Assembly (NCBI GenBank): GCA_022414725.1
Contig: CM039462.1
Span: 42,452,983 to 42,516,982 of the forward strand
Direction of reading: 5' to 3'
Origin: Microglena sp. YARC
Taxonomy: Eukaryota > Chlorophyta > Chlorophyceae > Chlamydomonadales > Chlamydomonadaceae
Length of the DNA stretch: 64,000 bases
The stretch's first letter is position 1. Each line of letters opens with the position of its first letter. The position numbers and the translations under genes were made by a program. The notes under the pieces were generated by a model. The model did not search any database and was not told the DNA's origin. It worked only from the letters and a program-made list of their open reading frames with translations. Shown here piece by piece: positions 56,299 to 64,000 of this stretch.

Positions 56299-56465
56299 CT
56301 GTCAATTGCTCTAGCAGCCTCCTCTGGTGTGGGGTAACCTGATGTGCAGAGACTGCTCCGCCGAATGATATCAGGGCGCTCAAGTTGAGCCACTTTAGTG
56401 AGATACACTCATCCCCTCCATTTATCTCGCATTGCTACGACATGTCTAAACGTTTCAGACCCCAT
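56299..56465 (-). pseudogene. Gene C exon 1: first AP2 domain with premature stop
   Basis: Same length (167 nt), ATG and GACAG|GTACGG donor as gene B exon 1. Reads MGSETFRHVVAMRDKWRG, then TGA (56409-56411), then [37 protein letters not shown]. Apart from that one codon the frame is intact. Confidence 0.7.
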
Positions 56466-57201
56466 GTGCTGTGTTCTGTGGGGAGATTATTCTAGGCTAT
56501 CATACATAGGACGCATGAAACATTGAAACAGCTGTCGGCATTCATGAGGACGCTTGCATGCCAGTATCGTCACTGAGTACCCCCAAGCACAACTCACTAT
56601 CCTAGGTAGGGGCACTAAGGGTCGGTTTGGAAATATAGTTGGCCGGGTAAGCTCGTTGTTAGTTAAACCCCAGGCCAAGAACTGATTCTTTCAATTATGA
56701 TGTCTCCGTGAAGACCTAAAGCAAACGCAAAGCAATTTCCGGAGTTTGCATCGTATTTTCGCATCCTGCCGTGGTCTGTGGCGAAAGCTTCTCGGAAGTC
56801 CCGAGGGTACACGATCTTACGCAAGTGACTGCCGCGAGCTCAACAGAGTACAGATCGAGCCAGGGAATCGATCAATCGCCATCGAATTGTGCCATCCATC
56901 ATAATGCCTGAAGTTGAATTGTCAGAAACTGCCTGATCCTGCCTCTCGTTCCGACTGCTGCGGGTCGGTATGCCAGCCTGTAAGCCTGCTGCCCAACAAT
57001 CTTATTAGGGGAAAACCCGAATCTGGCGTAGTTTTTCCGCCATGTTTTCTGGTCATTTGGTTACGTTACAAAGCGCATTAGCACATTTGCCTAGCCTCTT
57101 GCAACTCTAGTGCAACTCTCGATAATTCAACGCGAAAGCCAAATTGAACCATCCTCTCTTCGCAACTGTGTAAGACTCAGAGGTCATTTGACCTGGGTGG
57201 G

Positions 57202-57396
57202 ATGCCGCCTGAACACCCATCCTCCTCGAAAGATGCAGAGCTCGGTAAAGTGTCTCCCGATGTCCATCCGCCTCAGGCGTCGACGGCAGGAGGCTCAATT
57301 CTTTCCGACGCAATACGCCTCCCCTTGAACCGTTTCATTTTCATGAAGCAGCTAGGAGCGAGGGAGAGCGAGCTACGGGTGCGGCATAGCTTATGA
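57202..57396 (+). CDS. Small plus-strand ORF or first exon, unknown
   Basis: ATG-initiated 64-codon ORF: MPPEHPSSSKDAELGKVSPD, VHPPQASTAGGSILSDAIRL, PLNRFIFMKQLGARESELRV, RHSL, then TGA. It lies in a GC-richer, non-repetitive stretch 737 bp from the gene C start, in divergent orientation. It could be a first exon spliced at CTACGG|GTGCGG, or chance. No family recognised. Confidence 0.22.
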   Translation: MPPEHPSSSKDAELGKVSPDVHPPQASTAGGSILSDAIRLPLNRFIFMKQLGARESELRVRHSL

Positions 57397-57744
57397 GGGG
57401 TCCATGGGAATGCACCCGTCGCTATGGAATCACGGGAGCCCATGCGAGTTCATGGCCCACTTCTCAATCTCGGAAATTGGAGGATGACTTAATGTCGTTT
57501 CTTCAAGTGATATGATCATTACATTTTCATAGGCAGGCCAGTGTTCACCCAAGACACAATTTATGGGAACTGGATGCATCCATGGGGGTGGGGGGGCGTG
57601 GGGTGGGTGGCGGGATATATTCTTGCTATTCCTTTCCTGCTCCCTTACTACAGAAATCTCTCTCTCTCTCAGGGATCTCCCACCACCACACAAATCCTGG
57701 GATGACATCAGCACATAATTCCCACATTATGACATGACTTGTGT

Positions 57745-57805
57745 GTAGGGTCCGGCATATCATATGATGACATGATATCATCTGATACCATATAGACGTT
57801 ACCTG
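57745..57805. mobile_element. Short TAGGG-family MITE relic
   Basis: 'tagggtccggcatatcatat' + 'gatgacatgatatcatctga' matches the end and interior palindromes of the TAGGG family. The right end is unclear. Confidence 0.4.
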
Positions 57806-57879
57806 CTCATGTGGGTTTCTATGGAGTATTGGCTGTCTAGACTAAGGCACATGTCCTCTGCATGAGGCATATCACACAA

Positions 57880-60800
57880 TCCCATCAGTCTTGTCTATAC
57901 CATGCACCAGCTGCACTTGGCATACCACTCTACCCCATCAGTCTAGCAAATAGCATTGCACTTGGCATACCACTCTACCCCATCAGTCTAGCAAATAGCA
58001 TGCACCAGCTGCACTTGGCATACCCCTCTACCCCATCAGTCTAGCAAATAGCATCACCAGCTGCACTTGGCATACCCCTCTACCCCATCAGTCTAGCAAA
58101 TAGCATGCACCAGCTGCACTTGGCATACCCCTCTACCCCATCAGTCTAGCAAATAGCATGCACCAGCTGCACTTGGCATACCCTCTACCCCATCAGTCTA
58201 GCAAATAGCATGCACCAGCTGCACTTGGCATACCACTCTACCCATCAGTCTAGCAATAGCATGCACCAGCTGCACTTGGCATACCCTCTACCCATCAGTC
58301 TAGCAAATAGCATGCACCAGCTGCACTTGGCATACCCCTCTACCCCATCAGTCTAGCAAATAGCATGCACCAGCTGCACTTGGCATACCACTCTACCAAA
58401 TCAGTCTAGCAAATAGCATGCACCAGCTGCACTTGGCATACCACTCTACCCATCAGTCTAGCAAATAGCATGCACCAGCTGCACTGGCATACCACCTCTA
58501 CCCCATCAGTCTAGCAAATAGCATGCACCAGCTGCACTTGGCATACCACTCTACTCAGTCTAGCAAATAGCATGCACCAGCTGCACTTGGCATACCACTC
58601 ACTCTACCGCATCATCAGTCTAGCAAAATAGCATGCACCCAGCTGCACTTGGCATACCACTCTACCCCATCAGTCTAGCAAATAGCATGCACCAGCTGCA
58701 CTTGGCATACCCCTCTACCCCATCAGTCTAGCAAATAGCATGCACCAGCTGCACTTGGCATACCCCTCTACCCAATCAGTCTAGCAAATAGCATGCACCA
58801 GCTGCACTTGGCATACCCCTCTACCCATCAGTCTAGCAAATAGCATGCACCAGCTGCACTTGGCATACCCCTCTACCCAATCAGTCTAGCAAATAGCATG
58901 CACCAGCTGCACTTGGCATACCCCTCTACCCCATCAGTCTAGCAATAGCAATGCACCAGCTGCACTTGGCATCCCACCCCATCAGTCTAGCAAATAGCAT
59001 GCACTGCACTTGCATACCCCTCTACCCATCAGTCTAGCAAATAGCATGCACCAGCTGCACTTGGCATACCACTCTACCCCATCAGTCTAGCAAATAGCAT
59101 GCACCAGCTGCACTTGGCATACCCCTCCTACTTCAGTCTAGCAAATAGCATGCACCAGCTGCACTTGGCATACCCCTCTACCCCATCAGTCTAGCAAATA
59201 GCATGCACCAGCTGCACTTGGCATACCCTCTACCCCATCAGTCTAGCAAATAGCATGCACCAGCTGCACTTGGCATACCACTCTACCCCATCAGTCTAGC
59301 AAATAGCATGCACAGCTTTGCACTTGGCATACCCCCTCTACCTCATCAGTCTAGCAAAATAGCATGCACCAGCTGCACTTGGCATACCACTCTACCCCAT
59401 CAGTCTAGCAAATAGCATGCACCAGCTGCACTTGGCACATACCACTCTACCCCATCAGTCTAGCAAATAGCATGCACCAGCTGCACTTGGCATACCACTC
59501 TACCCCATCAGTCTAGCAAATAGCATGCACCAGCTGCACTTGGCATACCACTCTACCCCATCAGTCTAGCAAATAGCATGCACCAGCTGCACTTGGCATA
59601 CCACTCTACCCCATCAGTCTAGCAAATAGCATGCACCAGCTGCACTTGGCATACCACTCTACCCCATCAGTCTAGCAAATAGCATGCACCAGCTGCACTT
59701 GCATACCACTCTACCCCATCAGTCTAGCAAATAGCATGCACCAGCTGCACTTGGCATACCACTCTACCCCATCAGTCTAGCAAATACATGCACCAGCTGC
59801 ACTTCTAGGCATACCACCCTACCCCATCCGTCTAGCAAAATAGCAGTGCACCAGCTGCACCTTGGTTACCATAATAGGCAAATACCAGCCCTCACTTGCT
59901 ACCCCTCATCAGTCTAGCAAATAGCATGCACCAGCTGCACTTGGCATACCACTTCAGTCTACCCATCAGTCTAGCAAATAGCATGCACCAGCTGCACTTG
60001 GCATACCACTTTCTACCATAGCCCATCAGTCTAGCAAATAGCATGCACCAGCTGCACTTGGCCCATACCACTCTACCCCATCAGTCTAGCAAATAGCATG
60101 CACCAGCTGCACTTGGCATACCACTCTACCCCATCAGTCTAGCAAAATAAGCATGCACACCAGTCTCAGCAATGCACCCATCAGCTGCACTTGGCATACC
60201 CACTCTACCCCACCATGCCATGCAGCAAAATAGCATGCACCAGCTGCATACCACCATACCCCATCAGTCTAGCATGCACCAGCTGCACTTGCATGCACCA
60301 ATGACTATACCCACATCATCGAGCCATCATAATGTCTTGGCACAAATAGCATGCCAGCTGCTGCATGACCCCTGCAATTGGCATACCCACTCTACCCCAT
60401 CAGTCTAGCAAATGCTGCACTTGCATACCAGCACATGCCACTTGCATACCACTCACCCATCAGTCTAGCAAATAGCATGCACCAGCTGCACTTGGCATAC
60501 CACTCTACCCCATCAGTCTAGCAAATAGCTGCACCAGCTGCACTTGGCATACCACTCTACCCCATCAGCATCTAGCAAATAGCAATGCACCAGCTGCACT
60601 TGGCATACCCCTCACTCTACCCCATTGGCATACACTCTAACCGTCCATAGCAAATAGCATGCACCAGCTGCACTTGGCATACCACTCTCACCCCATCTAG
60701 TTAGCATCAATAGCATGCACTTGACACCAATCAGCTAAGCATAGCTGCACCAGCTCACTGGCATACCACTCTACCCCACCCTAGCAAAATAGCAGCTCAC

Positions 60801-63800
60801 TATACCGCCTCAAATAGCATGCACCAGCTGCACACTTGGCCAATACCACTCTACCGGCATCAGTCTAGCAAATAGCATGCACCAGCTGCACTTACCCCAT
60901 CAGTCTAGCATACACCACTGCACGCATACCCCCTACCCCATCAGTTCTAGCAAATAGCATGCACCAGCTGCACTTGGCAAATAGCCACAGCTGCTACCCT
61001 CTACCCCATCCTAGTCTAAAATAGCATGCACCACTGCACTTGCATACATCTACCCCAATCAGTCTAGCAAATAGCATAGCACACAGCTGCAGCTTGGCAT
61101 ACCACTCTACCCATCACTCTAGCAAATAGCATGCACCAGCTGCACTTGGCATACCCATGCTCACCCATAACCCATCAGTCTAGCAAAGCAAATAGCATGC
61201 ACCAGCTGCACTTGCATACCACTCTTACCCCATCAGTCGGCAATACCTCTACCCCATCAGTCAAAAAGCAATAGCAACCCCTGCACCAGCTGCAATATAG
61301 CTGCACCAGCTGGCATACCCCATCAGTCTAACCATCAATACCACTCTACCCCATCAGTCTAAATGCAAATATACTGGCACCAGCTGCCTCACCATCGCCA
61401 CAAGCAGCCCAGCTGCATTAGAAATAACTTGTCTATGCACATACCCCACTCTACCCCATCAGTCTAGCAAATAGCAATGCACCACTCACCCCATCAGCTG
61501 CACACACGCCGACTGGCATACCACTCTCCATCTAGAATACCCCATCAGCTACCACTCTATCCCATCTATTAGCAAATAGCATGCACCAGCTGCACTTGAT
61601 ACGCACCACTCTACCCCATCAGTCTAGCTGCACTGTTGGGGCAATAGCATCACCAGCTGCACTTGGCATACCACTCTACCCAATCAGTCTAGCAAATAGC
61701 ATGCACCAGCTGCACTTGGCATACACTAGCCCCATCAGTCTAGCAATAGCATGCACCAAGCTGCAGTCACTCTACCCATCAGTCTAGCAGCACCAGCTTA
61801 GCATCACCAGCTGCCACTCTACCCCATCAGTGTCTAGCAAAATTAGGCATACACCACTCTTGCACCGCATCCACCACTTCTACTACCCATCAGTCTTTAG
61901 CATAGCACTGCACCAGCTGCACATGCCATACCCCTCAGTAACCCCAATCAGCTATAGCAAAAGTCATGCACCCACTCACGGGCATACCCCTCTACCCCAT
62001 CGAGTTAGCAAATAGCAAATAGCAGCGCAACCAGCTCAACTTGAACCAAGCTTACCCCATCAGAGTCTAGCAAATAGCATCTAGCAATCCACAGCTGCAC
62101 CAGTTCCTGTAACATACCATCTCTTAATCCCCATCGTCTCTATCAAATTAGCCCGCCATCAGTCTCACAATAGCAGTAGCACCAGCGCTGCACCATCCAG
62201 TCTAGCAAATATACCCCCTCTACCCCACAGCAAGCAAAGAGCAGCCACCAGCTGCACTTGCATACCATCTCTACCCCATCTCACAGGCATTAGCAATGCC
62301 ACTCATTTCTCACTTGCATACCACAAATTCCCCATCAAGTCTAGCAAATAGCATGCACCAGCTCACTTGCACAATCCCTCTACCCATTCATGTTCTAGCC
62401 CTCATAACCACCAGCTTTCTACTTGGCGCACCCCCTCAGGCTACTCTAGCAAATAGCATGCACCAGCTGCACTTGGCATACCACTCTACCAACTCATCAG
62501 TCTTAGCAAATAGCATGCACCCAGCTGCACCTGTGGAATACCACTCTACTCCATCATCAGTCTTAGCAAATAGCATGCCACCAGCTGCACTTGGCATACC
62601 CCTCCACCCCATCAGTCTAGCAAATAGCATGCACAGCTGCACTTGCAGCTGCATTGGCATTGGCTACACTCACCCCATAGTCCCACAGTCTAGCAAATTG
62701 TTTCAGCATGCACCAGCTGCACTTTGAGCATACCGTAACTACCTCCATCAGTCTACAATGCCCAGCTGCACTTGGATACACTCTAACCCATCAGGTCTAG
62801 CCAATAGGCATCGCAACCAGCTGCACTTGGCATACACTCTACCCAATCATCTAGCAAATAGCATTGCCGCAGCTGCACTTGCACCACTCTACCCCCATCA
62901 TCTAGCGCAATGCACAGCTGCACTTGGCATACCAACTTCTACCCATCACTCCCTACAAATAGGCCACATCAACTTGCATACCCTCTACCCCCCTCAGTCT
63001 AGCAAATAGCATTCGCACCAGCTGCACTTGGCATACCACTCTACCCCATCAGTCTAGCATAGCATGCACCAGCTGCCACTTGGCATACCACTCTACCCCA
63101 TCATCTAGCATGCACCAGCTGCACTTGGCATATCCTCAACCCCAATCATAAGCATAAGCAAATGCCCAGCTGCACTTGGCATTCACCCACTCTACCCATC
63201 AGTCTAGCAAATAGCATGGCACCAGCTGCACTTTGGACATACCACTTCTCCCATCAGTCTAGCAAATAGATGCACCAGTGCACTATTGGCATAGCACACC
63301 AGCGCATTGCAACCCCTACTACAGCAATCAGTCTAGCCAAATAGCATGCACCCAGCTGCAGTGAACTTGCTACCCTCTACCCTATCCAGTCTGCAATATA
63401 GCATGCACTCTCCATTCTATCAGTCTGAGCAAATAAGCATGCAACAGCTGCACTTGGCATAACCCTATACCCCCAGTCCTAAGTCAGAAATAAAAACCAC
63501 TAGCAACTTTGGCATATCTCCATAGATAGCAAATAGCATGCAACCAGCTGCACTTGCATACCACTCTACCCATCACGTCTAGCAAATAGCAATGCACCAG
63601 CTGCACTTGAACATACCACAGTCTACTCAAAGCAAAGCATTGCACCACTGCAGCTTGGCATACAGCCACTCTTCACCAGCAGTCTTGGCCATAGATGCAC
63701 CAGCTCACATTAGTACCCCACCTCTACCCCATCAGTCTAGCAAATAGCAATAGCCTTCACCACTTGCTGCACTTGGCATACACCACTCTCTACCCCTCTT

Positions 63801-64000
63801 ACCATCAGTCTAGCAAATAGCATGCACTGATTGCAGCTGCACTTGCATATCACCTACTCTACCCACTCAGTCTACAAAATACATTCCCTCATCATGTCGG
63901 CAGCAAGACTAGCATGCCACGTCAGGCTATGCACCCCATTTCTACCCCATCACTCTAGCAAATAGCTTGCACATGCAAGCTCACTCTGGTATAGTACCCC
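57880..64000. repeat. 53-bp satellite array to the window edge
   Basis: Unit: 'tagcaaatagcatgcaccag' + 'ctgcacttggcataccactc' + 'taccccatcagtc', about 115 copies. From 57.9 to about 59.8 kb units are 90-100% alike with occasional single-base gains and losses. From about 59.8 kb onward small indels and fragments become frequent. Contains GCATGC and CAGCTG palindromes in every unit. No genes. Confidence 0.95.

Larger units (their letters stand above)
45744..56465 (-). pseudogene. Gene C: AP2-domain paralogue of gene B, damaged or chimeric
   Basis: Gene-level model. Exons 56465-56299, 54806-54675, 53526-53383, about 53307-53142, 50751-50568 and 50071-49959 match gene B exons 1-4, 6 and 7 in order, length and phase. 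Then come exons not found in gene B: 49873-49462 (Gln-rich), 49051-48954, 48898-48208 (12-residue repeats), 46989-46733 and 45989-45744 (stop). Lesions: TGA at 56409-56411 inside AP2-1, exon 4 and 5 acceptors altered, an 86-bp insertion, and a frame break in the 36-bp repeats. The later exons keep good splice sites, so use from a downstream start remains possible. The stop could also be a sequencing error. Confidence 0.5.

Noticed and set aside
57880..64000. Possible CRISPR array
   Set aside because: Units are directly adjacent with no unique spacers, the genome is eukaryotic and there are no cas genes. It is a satellite.

Overview
This is a eukaryotic nuclear window, most likely from a green (chlorophyte) microalga. 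The support is: spliced genes with GT-AG introns; plant/algal-type AP2 DNA-binding domains cut by introns; a TGTAA motif (the usual chlorophycean poly(A) signal) 3' of a predicted stop; a tRNA-derived SINE; and many hAT-type miniature transposons. No species is assigned. Nothing bacterial, viral or plasmid-like was seen.

Three multi-exon loci were found, all read on the minus strand, so the coding story runs right to left. Gene A (about 13621 to 748) starts with an ATG exon and has a 254-codon core exon and a 231-codon terminal exon; its family was not recognised. Gene B (41084 to about 16032) encodes two AP2 domains, each split by an intron, followed by a long acidic and Pro/Gly-rich tail. 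Its first 22 predicted exons join in compatible phase. It contains a three-exon cassette present about three times. Gene C (56465 to 45744) is a paralogue of the 5' part of gene B. It has a premature stop in its first AP2 domain and weakened splice sites downstream, and its 3' exons (Gln-rich, 12-residue repeats) are not those of gene B. It may be a chimeric gene or a decaying copy.

Most of the remaining sequence is repeats. There are four hAT-like MITE families with 8-bp target duplications; three copies of a tRNA-derived SINE of about 210 bp, two with 13-14 bp target duplications; a short 3' retroposon fragment; and at least 25 minisatellite or low-complexity blocks. Several blocks are tandem copies of exon-intron junctions. 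The intron that splits the second AP2 domain is about 4.2 kb of G-rich (plus strand) low-complexity DNA. From 57.88 kb to the right edge the window is a 53-bp satellite whose last 4 kb has indel noise typical of uncorrected long reads.

Layout: 0-0.75 kb repeats 3' of gene A; 0.75-13.6 kb gene A; 13.6-16.0 kb intergenic with MITEs; 16.0-41.1 kb gene B; 41.1-45.7 kb intergenic repeats; 45.7-56.5 kb gene C; 56.5-57.8 kb mostly unique DNA with one weak plus-strand ORF; 57.9-64.0 kb satellite. Exon coordinates come from reading splice motifs and phase by eye; none has transcript support.
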